Shown here: positions 6,603 to 15,509 of the stretch, one piece after another | How positions within the stretch are numbered: position 1 is the stretch's first letter | Layout of the letters: each line of letters opens with the position of its first letter | Assembly: GCA_028697835.1 (NCBI GenBank) | Contig: JAQVDK010000005.1 | Location: 1-47,498 of the forward strand | Reading direction: 5' to 3' | Source: Eubacteriales bacterium | Lineage (GTDB): Bacteria; Bacillota; Clostridia; Monoglobales; Firm-18 | Length of the DNA: 47,498 nt | Notes under the pieces: model-generated | The model's input: only the letters and a program-made list of their open reading frames with translations | What the model was told of the DNA's origin: nothing | Database searches by the model: none | Program-made: the position numbers and the translations under genes

Positions 6603-7955
6603 TTATAGCTCCATCACTAACTTTTTGAACATTTTTCCTCTTTCTTCAAAGTTTTTAAACATATCAAAGCTTGCACAAGCCGGCGACAAAAGAACCACAT
6701 CGCCTTTTTGGGCAACAGACGAGGCGGTTTTGACAGCTTGCTCAAGGCTTTCACTCATAATAATCTCGGGCTTTTCGCCTTGGGCGTTTTCAACCGCTGT
6801 TTTAATTTTTTCCGCCGTTGCACCAAGCAAAATCAGAGTTTTAACCCTTTTGGCAATAACTTTCCCAAAATCTTCAAAGGGAATTTCCTTATCATACCCA
6901 CCGGCAATAAGAACTACCTTTTGGTCAAATGAATAAAGACCTGCCGTTGCTCTTGTGGGACTGCTTGCAATTGAATCGTTGTAGTAGCGAACACCGCCGG
7001 CTTCTCTTACAAACTCAATCCTATGCTCTACGCCGCCAAAGGTTTTTGCAACCTTTTTTATGGTTTTATCGCTTACTTGTCCGTAAACCGCTGCAATTGC
7101 AGCCATATAGTTTTCTACATTATGCTTTCCGGGCAAAAATATGTCGCGGCAATTTAGCACATGGGTGCTTTTAAAGTATATGCTGTCATTGTCAACATAA
7201 ACATCGTTTGTTTTATCCGTGCCAAAGGATATTACCTTGCCCTTTGCCTTGCATGCAAATGATTTGGTAATTTCATTATCAAAATTAAGGACTAAAACAT
7301 CGCCGAGGTTTTGATATTTATAAATGTTTTCTTTGGCGGCAATGTATTCTTCCATGCTTTTGTGCATATCAAGGTGATTGGGCGATAAATTGGTAACAAC
7401 CGCAACAGATGGGCTTTTTTTCATTGTATGAAGCTGAAAACTGCTAAGCTCAACAACTACTTTATGCTCCGGCTTTATATTATAGATTTCACTAAGAAGC
7501 GGCTTTCCGATATTTCCTCCCAAATGACATGTAAACCCCTCGGCTTTTAGCATTTCATATATCAGCGTAGTGGTTGTTGTCTTTCCGTCACTTCCTGTGA
7601 CAGCAATAATTTCGGCAGGGCAAACATCAAAGAAAACCTCCATTTCAGAGGTTATTATACTGCCCCTGTTTTTAGCCTGCACAAGCTGAGGGATGTCTAT
7701 GCGCATTCCGGGTGTTTTAAAAATTATATCCTCGTTTATGCCTTCCAGATAGTTTTCACCTAAAACCAGGCGAACGCCTAAACTTTTAAGCTTCGCACCG
7801 GTATCGCCAAGATCGTCAAAGTTTTTTTTGTCCCTGGCGGTTACCTTTGCACCCATTTGGGAGAGCATGCAAATAAGCGGCGTATTGCTGACTCCAATTC
7901 CCAAAACGCCGACATTTTTATTTTTAACATAAGATTTAAAATCTTCTATCGTCAT
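6603..7955 (-). CDS. murD: UDP-N-acetylmuramoyl-L-alanine--D-glutamate ligase (MurD)
   Basis: A 450-residue Mur ligase that adds D-glutamate to UDP-MurNAc-L-Ala in cytoplasmic peptidoglycan precursor synthesis. It has an N-terminal Rossmann-like domain (GVLGIGVSN near residue 15), an ATP-binding P-loop GSDGKTTTT at 121-129, a central-domain NLSPNHLDMH motif, and a C-terminal domain with YNDSIASSP and a conserved SPACASFDMF near the end. CAGGTGG precedes the ATG. It is isolated from the dcw cluster and is instead followed by three M42 peptidase genes. A terminator-like hairpin lies upstream, between it and ispH-rpsA, so it may have its own expression or be transcribed by read-through. Confidence 0.95.
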   Translation of the reverse strand: MTIEDFKSYVKNKNVGVLGIGVSNTPLICMLSQMGAKVTARDKKNFDDLGDTGAKLKSLGVRLVLGENYLEGINEDIIFKTPGMRIDIPQLVQAKNRGSIITSEMEVFFDVCPAEIIAVTGSDGKTTTTTLIYEMLKAEGFTCHLGGNIGKPLLSEIYNIKPEHKVVVELSSFQLHTMKKSPSVAVVTNLSPNHLDMHKSMEEYIAAKENIYKYQNLGDVLVLNFDNEITKSFACKAKGKVISFGTDKTNDVYVDNDSIYFKSTHVLNCRDIFLPGKHNVENYMAAIAAVYGQVSDKTIKKVAKTFGGVEHRIEFVREAGGVRYYNDSIASSPTRATAGLYSFDQKVVLIAGGYDKEIPFEDFGKVIAKRVKTLILLGATAEKIKTAVENAQGEKPEIIMSESLEQAVKTASSVAQKGDVVLLSPACASFDMFKNFEERGKMFKKLVMEL

Positions 7956-7977
7956 ATTAAACCACCTGTTTAAAATT

Positions 7978-8004
7978 AAAGCATCTTATTTTCAAAGATG
8001 CTTT
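7978..8004 (-). terminator. Terminator-like hairpin after ispH-rpsA
   Basis: AAAGCATCTT (7978-7987) pairs with AAGATGCTTT (7995-8004) across a seven-base loop. Read on the minus strand, it follows the rpsA-fusion stop and is succeeded by a modest T-rich tract (TTTAATTTTA). It would partly separate ispH-rpsA from murD. The T tract is interrupted, so termination may be incomplete. Confidence 0.55.
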
Positions 8005-8038
8005 AATATAAATCTATGCAAGTTTGTATAAATTAATA

Positions 8039-10051
8039 TTATTCTTCAGCCGTTTCTTCGGTAACTTCTTCGCCTGTTTCTTCTTTTTGGGCCTCACCGT
8101 CAGCGGTGTTTGCTGTATCTTCCGTTTCCTGTGCAACTTCCTCAGTGGCCTGCGGTTCAAGCAATGCACGAATGCTAAGGCTGATTTTCTTATTCTCCCA
8201 GTCAATAGCAATAATTTTAGCTTCAACTTCCTGACCAACCGAAAGAACACTTGAAGGATTTGGAATCCTCTCGGTTGAAATTTGGGAAATGTGAATCAAA
8301 CCATCTACTGATGGCAAAAGCTCTGCAAAAGCACCAAACGACACAAGGCGCACAATCTTAACTTTAACAACATCTCCCACGTTATACATTGCCTGAGCTT
8401 TAATCCATGGATTATCCTCAGGACGCTTGTATCCAAGGGATACCCTGTTATCTTCTTTTGACAGACTAAGGATATATACCTTTACATTATCTCCAACGTT
8501 TAAAACTTCTGACGGATGGTTTATCATACTCCATGAAAGCTCGGAGATATGTATCAAACCATCTATCCCGCCTATATCAACAAACGCACCGAAATCGGTT
8601 ATTGATTTTACAACGCCTTCATATTCTTTGCCTACCTCGGCATTTGCCCAAAATTCTTCAAACTTTTTCTGTTTAACCTCTTGAAGAACGGATTTAATGG
8701 AGCCTACAACTTTTCTGCGTCGAGGATTTATTTCCGTAATCCTAAATTGCACCTTAGTGCCTACCAGTGAGCTTAAATCCTGCAGATATCTGTCGCTTGC
8801 CTGTGAAGCCGGAATAAAAACACGGGATTCGTTATAAAGGACAATAACTCCTCCTCTTACGGCGTCGATAACCTTGCCTGTAAGAATTTCCTTGGTTTCC
8901 AAGGCTTCTTCAAGCTTTTTCCTGCTTTCAATTGCTGCAAGCTTTCTTACAGACAACCCCACAACGCCTTCTTTATCACTAACACGATAAACGAAAGCCT
9001 CAATTTCTTGTCCAATCTTGACAACTTCTTCCGGCTTTAAATCGGAATCGCTGGAGAGTTCGTCAGCCGTAATAACACCGTCCATCTTAAAGCCAATGTC
9101 AACATAAACTTCTGTTGGTGTAATGCCTATGACAGTTCCTTTCACTATATCTCCAGTTGTCGGATTGACTAAAGTACTTTCCAACTCTTCCACAAAATTC
9201 ATCTCTTCCATTGTTGTTTTTTCTGACATAAAATTAATGACCTCCTTAATAATCCATTCAGGCGTAGAGGCTCCCGCCGTAACACCTATAATGCATTTAT
9301 CAAAAACTGACTTTGGCAGTTCTGATGCTGTTTCAACGTGATAAGTTTCAGGACAAATACTGCTGCAAATATCAAATAATTTTTTTGTATTCGAGCTATG
9401 CCTTCCGCCAATCACAATCATGCAATCGGAATTTTCGGCCATTTTTTTTGCTTCGCTTTGCCTTTCATCCGTTGCACTGCATATTGTATCAAATATTAGC
9501 ACCTCTTTGCAAGATGTTTTTGCATTTTTTTTGATTTTTTCCCAAATTTCTTTTGAAGAAGTTGTTTGTGCAACCAAACAAATCTTCTCGCCATTTGCTT
9601 TGCACTCAAACTCATGCAAGTCTTGAACAATTTCGGCACAGTTTTCGCACCATCCGTTAATTCCTTGCACTTCAGGGTGGTTTGGGTCGCCGAAAATTAT
9701 AGTCTTATATCCTTTATTATGATATTCTTTTACAATTTTATGAATTTTTCTTACATAAGGGCAAGTAGCATCGATAACATTTGCGTTTATTCTTTCAAGC
9801 TGGTCATATATTTCAGGCGCCACCCCATGAGTTCGTATAATAACCGTAGAGCCTTTGGAGATATCTTCCACCCTATCCGCTTCAAAAATTCCAAGAAGCC
9901 TAAGCTTGTCTATAACCTGGGCATTATGTATAAGCGGGCCTAATGTATAGACTGTGCTCTTTTTTTGCTTGTCAGCAGTTTCATAAGCGATAGAAATAGC
10001 TCTTTTTACGCCAAAACAAAAACCCGCACTTTTGGCAAGATTAATTTTCAT
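8039..10051 (-). CDS. ispH: IspH (HMB-PP reductase) fused to ribosomal protein S1
   Basis: A 670-residue bifunctional protein. Residues 1-280 are IspH, the [4Fe-4S] enzyme that makes IPP/DMAPP in the last step of the MEP pathway: cluster cysteines C12 (GFCFGV), C97 (DATCPYV) and C191 (TICSAT), and substrate histidines H42, H75 and H125, are all present. After a short linker, four S1 RNA-binding domains follow at about 298-370, 388-455, 473-541 and 557-628 (the last two with the FGAF and GLIHIS motifs), then an acidic Glu/Thr-rich tail. This fusion is known in Clostridia. The gene overlaps plsC by ATGA. The reading frame is intact across the junction, so it is not a frameshift artefact. S1 here may be a translation-related RNA binder rather than a classical 30S protein. 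Confidence 0.95.
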   Translation of the reverse strand: MKINLAKSAGFCFGVKRAISIAYETADKQKKSTVYTLGPLIHNAQVIDKLRLLGIFEADRVEDISKGSTVIIRTHGVAPEIYDQLERINANVIDATCPYVRKIHKIVKEYHNKGYKTIIFGDPNHPEVQGINGWCENCAEIVQDLHEFECKANGEKICLVAQTTSSKEIWEKIKKNAKTSCKEVLIFDTICSATDERQSEAKKMAENSDCMIVIGGRHSSNTKKLFDICSSICPETYHVETASELPKSVFDKCIIGVTAGASTPEWIIKEVINFMSEKTTMEEMNFVEELESTLVNPTTGDIVKGTVIGITPTEVYVDIGFKMDGVITADELSSDSDLKPEEVVKIGQEIEAFVYRVSDKEGVVGLSVRKLAAIESRKKLEEALETKEILTGKVIDAVRGGVIVLYNESRVFIPASQASDRYLQDLSSLVGTKVQFRITEINPRRRKVVGSIKSVLQEVKQKKFEEFWANAEVGKEYEGVVKSITDFGAFVDIGGIDGLIHISELSWSMINHPSEVLNVGDNVKVYILSLSKEDNRVSLGYKRPEDNPWIKAQAMYNVGDVVKVKIVRLVSFGAFAELLPSVDGLIHISQISTERIPNPSSVLSVGQEVEAKIIAIDWENKKISLSIRALLEPQATEEVAQETEDTANTADGEAQKEETGEEVTEETAEE

Positions 10052-10665
10052 TTACTTTCCTCCGCCAAGGCGTATATTTTTTGCATAAGCTCAAGGCTTA
10101 GCTTGTTTAGCTCTTCCTGAGTAACCTTTTTATTATAATATTCTGTGTAGTAAATCGGGTCTCCATATATTATTTTCACTTTTCTAAAAATTCTGTACTC
10201 CCCCAAAATCAAGGCGGGTACAATGGGGACTTGTCCCTTTATTGCAAACATAACGGCACCGGATTTGACCTTGTTTATATCGTCTAAATTTCTCGTGCCT
10301 TCGGGGAACATAATTAAAATATTATCGCTTTTAACTAAGGATATGACTGTTTTAAGGGTACCGATTTCAAAGGCGCCTCTTTTTATTGGAACAACCCCTA
10401 ATCCTTTTAATAAATGCCCAAAGGGCTTGAATGCGAAAAGCTCTCTCTTTGCCAAAAACTTGATGTGCTCTGATAAAGATTTTATACGCGTTTGCAAAAA
10501 CGCAACCAAAAGGATTGGGTCAAAATTGCTCTTGTGGTTTGCGCAATGTATAAAACCGCCTGACTGTGGTATTTTTTCCTTGCCCTTTACACTAACAAAA
10601 AAGAATGTCCTGAAAAACAGACGCAAAACAGGAAGGACAATAGAGTATATTAATTTATATATCAA
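10048..10665 (-). CDS. plsC: 1-acyl-sn-glycerol-3-phosphate acyltransferase (PlsC family)
   Basis: A 205-residue lysophospholipid acyltransferase that would convert lysophosphatidate to phosphatidate at the membrane. The N terminus is hydrophobic (residues 1-25). Motif I is NHKSNFD with H44 and D49 (HX4D), motif II is near VVPIKRG (about 91-97), and motif III is FPEGTR (120-125). Length is typical for short bacterial PlsC. It overlaps cmk and ispH by four bases each, giving a cmk-plsC-ispH/rpsA operon. Confidence 0.92.
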   Translation of the reverse strand: MIYKLIYSIVLPVLRLFFRTFFFVSVKGKEKIPQSGGFIHCANHKSNFDPILLVAFLQTRIKSLSEHIKFLAKRELFAFKPFGHLLKGLGVVPIKRGAFEIGTLKTVISLVKSDNILIMFPEGTRNLDDINKVKSGAVMFAIKGQVPIVPALILGEYRIFRKVKIIYGDPIYYTEYYNKKVTQEELNKLSLELMQKIYALAEESK

Positions 10666-11336
10666 CCCAATCTCTCCCTAATTGTTTTAATAATAAGGTC
10701 AACGGATTGCTGCAGGGTGTTTCCCGTGGTATCTATAACAATAGCGTCGTCAGCCGGCTTTAAAGGGGAACACGCCCGGGTGGAATCGTTTTTATCCCTA
10801 AGTTCTATGTCCGCCTTTACTTCTTCCAAGCTGCAAGGAGTTCCTTTTTCCAAAAGCTCCAAATATCTTCTGTTTGCCCTGTCGTCAACGGATGCGGTCA
10901 AAAATATTTTTATTTGGGCATCAGGCAAAACGTGGGTTCCAATATCCCTGCCGTCCATGATGACATTTTGCTTTTGCCCCAGTAATCTTTGAAGCTCCAC
11001 AAGCTTTTCCCTTACCTTGGGGATTGCCGAAACATCCGATGCAGCAATGGAAACCTCGGGAGTTCTTATTTTTGAAGTAACGTCTTCGCCGTCAAGGAAC
11101 ACAAGCTGACCGTCTTGGCCATGCTCTATTTCAATGCTTATATCATCCACAATCTTAGAAATTGCGTCAATGTCTTTTTTCGTATCAAGGCTGTGGCGCA
11201 GGGCTTTGAGCCCAACAGCACGATACATTGCACCTGTGTCTATGTAAATAAACCCAAGCTCCTTTGCAACAATTTTTGATATGGTACTTTTGCCCGCCCC
11301 TGCGGGGCCATCAATGGCCACTCTGATTTTTTTCAT
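10662..11336 (-). CDS. cmk: Cytidylate kinase
   Basis: A 224-residue (d)CMP kinase that phosphorylates CMP/dCMP to the diphosphates with ATP. The P-loop GPAGAGKS is at 10-17. DTGAMYRAVG and the DGRDIGTHVLPDA motif, typical of Cmk, are present. ATG 11336 is chosen because AGGTGAAC sits just upstream; seven extra codons are possible but would swallow that site. A promoter lies 30-58 bases upstream. It heads the operon through plsC to ispH-rpsA. Confidence 0.95.
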   Translation of the reverse strand: MKKIRVAIDGPAGAGKSTISKIVAKELGFIYIDTGAMYRAVGLKALRHSLDTKKDIDAISKIVDDISIEIEHGQDGQLVFLDGEDVTSKIRTPEVSIAASDVSAIPKVREKLVELQRLLGQKQNVIMDGRDIGTHVLPDAQIKIFLTASVDDRANRRYLELLEKGTPCSLEEVKADIELRDKNDSTRACSPLKPADDAIVIDTTGNTLQQSVDLIIKTIRERLG

Positions 11337-11365
11337 AAGTTCACCTGCCAACTGCAATTAAGGAT

Positions 11366-11394
11366 ATTATACACAAAATTTTAATTTAATACAA
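11366..11394 (-). promoter_or_regulatory. Sigma-A promoter for the cmk operon
   Basis: On the minus strand, TTGTAT (-35) is followed after 17 bases by a perfect TATAAT (-10), about 30 bases upstream of the cmk start codon. It lies in the gap after the preceding unknown gene. Confidence 0.72.
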
Positions 11395-11397
11395 TAG

Positions 11398-11859
11398 CTA
11401 TTTTATAAAAATTCGCCCTAAAATTGAAATATTTGAATTAATTTGCACATAATCGGAATCATTTTCTATCTTCATATTTTCGCTAAGCTTTTCCACGCGA
11501 ACAACAAAAGGCTCTGATATATCCCGCCCGTCAATTTCTATAACCGAATTGTCCGAAACGGTTATAGTTATGGCATTATCGTAAAAAAACGCAATGGTTT
11601 TTCCGTTTTGCAAAACTTCAATGTCCGCAGAAGGATTTATACCTTCCAAAATAAGCTTTAATTCGCCTAATTTGGAGGAGTAGTTTTCAGCATTTGTATA
11701 TACTCCCTCAAATTTGTCTATATATGTTAAAACCACCCTTGCACCGGGGGTTGTCAGTGCCAGCTGCGCAATTAGCAACACTGCCGTTAAAATGAAAATC
11801 GTGATTTTATATGCCTTGCTTAAATTTATATATATTGGTTTTTTCTTGAAAAATCGCAT
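11398..11859 (-). CDS. Membrane-anchored protein of unknown function
   Basis: A 153-residue protein that I do not recognise. It has a basic N terminus, one transmembrane helix at about residues 18-37 and a C-terminal segment (40-153) rich in beta-strand-forming residues, which should lie outside the membrane by the positive-inside rule. There are no cysteines and no catalytic motif that I can see. CTGGAGGTG precedes the ATG. It is 36 bases downstream of the BaiN-like flavoprotein and immediately upstream of the cmk promoter, so it is the last gene of the carboxyltransferase/rpiR run. It could be an envelope or sporulation protein, but that is only a guess. Confidence 0.75.
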   Translation of the reverse strand: MRFFKKKPIYINLSKAYKITIFILTAVLLIAQLALTTPGARVVLTYIDKFEGVYTNAENYSSKLGELKLILEGINPSADIEVLQNGKTIAFFYDNAITITVSDNSVIEIDGRDISEPFVVRVEKLSENMKIENDSDYVQINSNISILGRIFIK

Positions 11860-11895
11860 AAAAACACCTCCAGGAATATTTTATGCGATTTTATT

Positions 11896-13119
11896 TTATA
11901 TATTCTCACCGGCCAGGTAACCGGTGCTAAATGCAATTTGAAGGTTGTATCCGCCCGTATATGCGTCGCAATCGATAACTTCCCCTGCAAAAAACAATCC
12001 CTTTGCAAGCCTTGATTCCATGGTGGAAGGGTTTATTTCTTTTACGCATACGCCGCCGGAGGTTATTATCGCCTCTTCGATGGGCCTTGCTCCGGTTATG
12101 CTAAGGGGCAGGTTTTTGAGCAAATAGGCAAGACTTTTTCGCTGCTCTTTCGAGATTTGATTTACTTTAAGCTCCGGAGAAATCCCGGAAAGCTCAACTA
12201 TTACCGGAATTAATTTTTTCGGCAAAAGCTCAACCAGGGCATTTGAAAAGTTTTTGTTTATGAATTTTTGAAAATCCCTTTGGATACGTCTGTCAAGCTG
12301 CTCAAAAGTTAAAGCCGGCTTTAAGTCGATAATCAAAGTAAACTCGCCGTCTGTATTTTTAATATGAGCGCTTGAGCTTAAAACTACAGGACCGGACACC
12401 CCAAAGTGGGTAAAGAGCATTTCGCCAAAATCCTTGTATAAAACTTTGTTTTCTTTTTTAAGGGTTATTTCCACATTTTTAAGGGACAACCCCATAACAT
12501 CCTTAACCCATGCCTCTTTTGTGTTAAGCGGTACAAGTGAAGGCTTTGGGGGAATTATTTTATGCCCTGCTTTTTCGGCGAATTTATATCCGTCGCCGGT
12601 AGAGCCGGTCAGCGGGTAAGATACTCCGCCGGTTGCTATCAAAACACTTTCGGCATATATTTCTTCTCCACTTGACAAAGCAACTCCAAAAACCTTTCCA
12701 TCAGATATCAATATATCTTTAGCGCAGCCGCTTATAATGGCGGCGCCGCTTTTTTTGGCATAACTTACAAGGCTGTCTGCAACCTCCTTGGCGCTGTCGG
12801 ACTGGGGAAAGACCCTTCCTCCTCGCTCTACCTTTGTTTCAACACCTAAGGAATTAAACAGCCTTATTGTATTTTCATTTGTAAAAGTGTAAAAAGCGCT
12901 GTATAAAAAACTGCTGTTTGTAACCACATTTAAAATAAGGTCGGGTATATCGGCTGCGTTTGTAATGTTGCACCTTCCCTTGCCTGTTATGCGCAGTTTT
13001 TTTGCCAAAAGCCTGTTTTTGTCAATAAGCAGCACATTTCTACCTCGCTGTGCGGCCACCGCCGCTGCCATAAGACCGGCGGGTCCTCCGCCTATTATCA
13101 CCGCATCAAATTTATCCAT
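11896..13119 (-). CDS. FAD-dependent oxidoreductase, BaiN/YhiN (HI0933) family
   Basis: A 407-residue flavoprotein. It has an N-terminal Rossmann dinucleotide-binding motif GGGPAG (10-15), the family motif KKLRITGKGRCNITN at about 43-57, a central insert domain, and a C-terminal FAD motif with GLFFAGEVIDCDAYTGGYN. Members are annotated as aminoacetone oxidase-like or NAD(P)/FAD oxidoreductases, and the physiological substrate is mostly unknown. The start at ATG 13119 overlaps the rpiR stop by eight bases; a longer in-frame version 24 codons upstream lies entirely within rpiR and is rejected. In Clostridia this gene is often next to cmk, as here. Confidence 0.9.
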   Translation of the reverse strand: MDKFDAVIIGGGPAGLMAAAVAAQRGRNVLLIDKNRLLAKKLRITGKGRCNITNAADIPDLILNVVTNSSFLYSAFYTFTNENTIRLFNSLGVETKVERGGRVFPQSDSAKEVADSLVSYAKKSGAAIISGCAKDILISDGKVFGVALSSGEEIYAESVLIATGGVSYPLTGSTGDGYKFAEKAGHKIIPPKPSLVPLNTKEAWVKDVMGLSLKNVEITLKKENKVLYKDFGEMLFTHFGVSGPVVLSSSAHIKNTDGEFTLIIDLKPALTFEQLDRRIQRDFQKFINKNFSNALVELLPKKLIPVIVELSGISPELKVNQISKEQRKSLAYLLKNLPLSITGARPIEEAIITSGGVCVKEINPSTMESRLAKGLFFAGEVIDCDAYTGGYNLQIAFSTGYLAGENI

Positions 13120-14002
13120 TTTTCTCGCTCTTATCATCCGACAGTGATTCATAAACCTCATATTCCCGCCAAATTTCTTCAAGCTTGTCAAAGGTTTTGT
13201 AGATACTGTCCTTTTTCTTCATGCCCAGTGCTGCAATAAGGGCGTTTATTACGCTAAGTGGAGCTACCAGAGAGTCTGCAAAGGAGGCTATGTCCGTTCT
13301 TGCAATCAGCGGATGAGTGGCAATTGGTGCAAGAGGAGATGTTTCGCTATCGGTAATGGCCACTATCTGCGCCCCCTGATTTTTCGCATATTCCGTTGCC
13401 TTTATCGTCCTTGCGGAATATCTGGGAAAAGATATGGTGATTACCACATCTTTGCTTGAAACCCTTAAAATCTGCTCGAATATTTCACTGGCGCTGGTGG
13501 TTTGCACAAGCCTTACATTGTCGAATATAAGGTTTAGGTAAAATCCTAAAAAACTTGCAAGGGCGGACGAGCTTCTAACTCCAATAATATATATTTTTTC
13601 GGCTGATAATATAGTTTCAACAGCGCTGTCAAACGCACCGTAATCTATTTCCTCTAAAGTCTGCTTAATTTTCATTATGTCAAAATTCAAAATTGTGGAT
13701 AGCAAATTTTTATTACCAATTCTTGACGAGGTCATTTCCATCCTTTGAAGAGATGTTAAATTAGTCCTGACAAGCTCTTGAAGGGCACGTTGCAGCATTG
13801 GATAGCCCTCATAGCCCAACTCTACGGCAAACCTTACAACAGTCGAACAGCTTACCGAAATAGTTTCGCTAAGCTGGGAGGCAGTCATAAACGCTGCCTT
13901 GTCGTAATTTTCCGCAAGATAGTCTGCAATCTTTTTTTGCCCTTTGCTAAATGTGTCATACAAATTATTCATTCGCTTCAATAAGTCTGAATGCTTGTTC
14001 AT
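13112..14002 (-). CDS. MurR/RpiR-family transcriptional regulator
   Basis: A 296-residue regulator with an N-terminal HTH_6 domain (about residues 8-80; TASQLSETISVSCSTVVRFAVELGYEGYP segment) and a C-terminal SIS sugar-phosphate-binding domain (about 130-265; IIGVRSSSALA and ISFPRYSART). Such proteins sense phosphosugars and usually control adjacent sugar-catabolism genes, but none is next to it. It lies directly after the carboxyltransferase cluster and overlaps the BaiN gene. A 16-bp perfect inverted repeat lies 18 bases upstream of its start. AGGTG precedes the ATG. Target and ligand are unknown. Confidence 0.9.
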   Translation of the reverse strand: MNKHSDLLKRMNNLYDTFSKGQKKIADYLAENYDKAAFMTASQLSETISVSCSTVVRFAVELGYEGYPMLQRALQELVRTNLTSLQRMEMTSSRIGNKNLLSTILNFDIMKIKQTLEEIDYGAFDSAVETILSAEKIYIIGVRSSSALASFLGFYLNLIFDNVRLVQTTSASEIFEQILRVSSKDVVITISFPRYSARTIKATEYAKNQGAQIVAITDSETSPLAPIATHPLIARTDIASFADSLVAPLSVINALIAALGMKKKDSIYKTFDKLEEIWREYEVYESLSDDKSEKNG

Positions 14003-14020
14003 ACAATATACACCTCAAGA

Positions 14021-14058
14021 ACAACTGGTGTAAAGCGTGTATGCTTTACACCAGTTGT
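14021..14058. repeat. 16-bp perfect inverted repeat between the 5S subunit gene and rpiR
   Basis: ACAACTGGTGTAAAGC (14021-14036) and its exact complement (14043-14058) flank a six-base loop. As RNA this is a very stable hairpin. On the minus strand it follows the carboxyltransferase stop by five bases, but no T run follows. It precedes the rpiR ribosome binding site, so it may be a processing site or an operator for the regulator. Confidence 0.8.
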
Positions 14059-14063
14059 AATAA

Positions 14064-15464
14064 TTATACCGGATGAGTCATGTTTTGCATATCAACAAGT
14101 GATGTTTCTATCTTATATTTTGCAGCGCGCCTTTTTTCAAAAAACTTGATGGCCACCTGGTCAAACAAAGCATAGGACAAAACGTCTTCATCTTGTTCGA
14201 TATATTCTTTAATTTCATCCCTAAGCTTGTCAAGCTCCGGCGGAATATGGTCTGCGGGTCTGCCTTCGACGGGTTTTTCATCACCGATAATGCTCTTTCT
14301 AAATTCATCGTCGATTGCCACGGGTGTTTTTCCGTATTCGCCTTTAACCAAGCCTTTAGACTCTTTTGTAACCATTTTATATCTTTCACCCATAAGCACG
14401 TTTAATACTGCTTGTGTTCCTACAATTTGGCTTGTGGGAGTTACAAGAGGCGGATATCCAAAATCTTTTCTGACCTTTGGAACTTCCTCCAAAACTTCTT
14501 CGTATTTGTCCATTTTGTTTTGCTGCTTAAGCTGCGAAACCAAGTTTGAAAGCATTCCGCCGGGAACCTGATATACAAGAGTATTTATATCCACGCCAAG
14601 CACCTTTGCATCTAAAAGTCCTGACTGTAAGTATTTTTCCCTAAGGGGTCGGAAAAATGCGGTAACTTCGCTTAGTGCATCAAGGGATATTCCTGTGTCG
14701 TATTCAGTGCCTTGAAGTGTTGCCACAAGAGGCTCCGTAGGCGGCTGAGACGTTCCCATAGCAAAAGGAGATAGTGCGCAGTCCACCACATCAACACCTG
14801 CCTCTATTGCCTTCAGATAGGTCATGGAAGCAACGCCGCTTGTGTAGTGTGTATGAAGCTGTATAGGAATTTTAACAGCCTCTTTCATTCCTTTTACAAG
14901 GTCGTATGCAACATAAGGCTTTAAAAGTCCTGCCATGTCCTTTATACATATGGAATCTGCACCCATGTCTTCAAGCTGCTTTGCCAATTGTATAAAGGTA
15001 TCGTTATTGTGGACAGGGCTTATTGTATAGCACACTGCCGCTTGCACATGCCCGTTTTCCTTTTTTGTTGCTGCAATAGCAGTCTCAAAATTTCTGATAT
15101 CGTTTAAAGCGTCGAAAATTCTAAGTATATCAATACCGTTTGCAATGGACTTTTGCACAAAGTATTCTACCACATCGTCAGCATAATGTCTGTAGCCTAA
15201 GATGTTTTGTCCCCTAAAAAGCATTTGTAAGGGAGTTTTTTTAGCTATTGATTTGAATTTCCTAAGCCTTTCCCATGGGTCTTCATTCAAGAATCTAAGG
15301 CATGCGTCAAAGGTTGCCCCTCCCCAGGCCTCAAGGGAATGATATCCCATGTTGTCAAGCTTCTCTACTATTGGAAGCATTTCCTCTGTTGTCATGCGTG
15401 TTGCAACAAGGGACTGGTGGGCATCACGCAGTATAGTTTCTGTAATGCCAACTTTCTTTGCCAT
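14064..15464 (-). CDS. Carboxyltransferase subunit, pyruvate/oxaloacetate type (OadA / transcarboxylase 5S)
   Basis: A 466-residue subunit that moves CO2 between biotin and pyruvate/oxaloacetate. The HMGL-like TIM barrel begins with ETILRDAHQSL (D14), the carbamylated-lysine site is K175 in ICIKDMAGL, and the metal histidines H204 and H206 are in IQLHTHYTSG. A conserved carboxylase domain follows (about 300-450). The biotinyl domain found at the C terminus of many OadA or pyruvate carboxylase proteins is absent and is encoded by the upstream gene, as in the 5S subunit of Propionibacterium transcarboxylase. The start ATG has AGGAGG upstream. Without a membrane beta subunit in the cluster, a soluble transcarboxylase-type role is as likely as a sodium-pump decarboxylase. 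Confidence 0.92.
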   Translation of the reverse strand: MAKKVGITETILRDAHQSLVATRMTTEEMLPIVEKLDNMGYHSLEAWGGATFDACLRFLNEDPWERLRKFKSIAKKTPLQMLFRGQNILGYRHYADDVVEYFVQKSIANGIDILRIFDALNDIRNFETAIAATKKENGHVQAAVCYTISPVHNNDTFIQLAKQLEDMGADSICIKDMAGLLKPYVAYDLVKGMKEAVKIPIQLHTHYTSGVASMTYLKAIEAGVDVVDCALSPFAMGTSQPPTEPLVATLQGTEYDTGISLDALSEVTAFFRPLREKYLQSGLLDAKVLGVDINTLVYQVPGGMLSNLVSQLKQQNKMDKYEEVLEEVPKVRKDFGYPPLVTPTSQIVGTQAVLNVLMGERYKMVTKESKGLVKGEYGKTPVAIDDEFRKSIIGDEKPVEGRPADHIPPELDKLRDEIKEYIEQDEDVLSYALFDQVAIKFFEKRRAAKYKIETSLVDMQNMTHPV

Positions 15465-15509
15465 TTTATACCTCCTAAAACGAAAATTTATAGCTCACCG
15501 TGCAGTATG

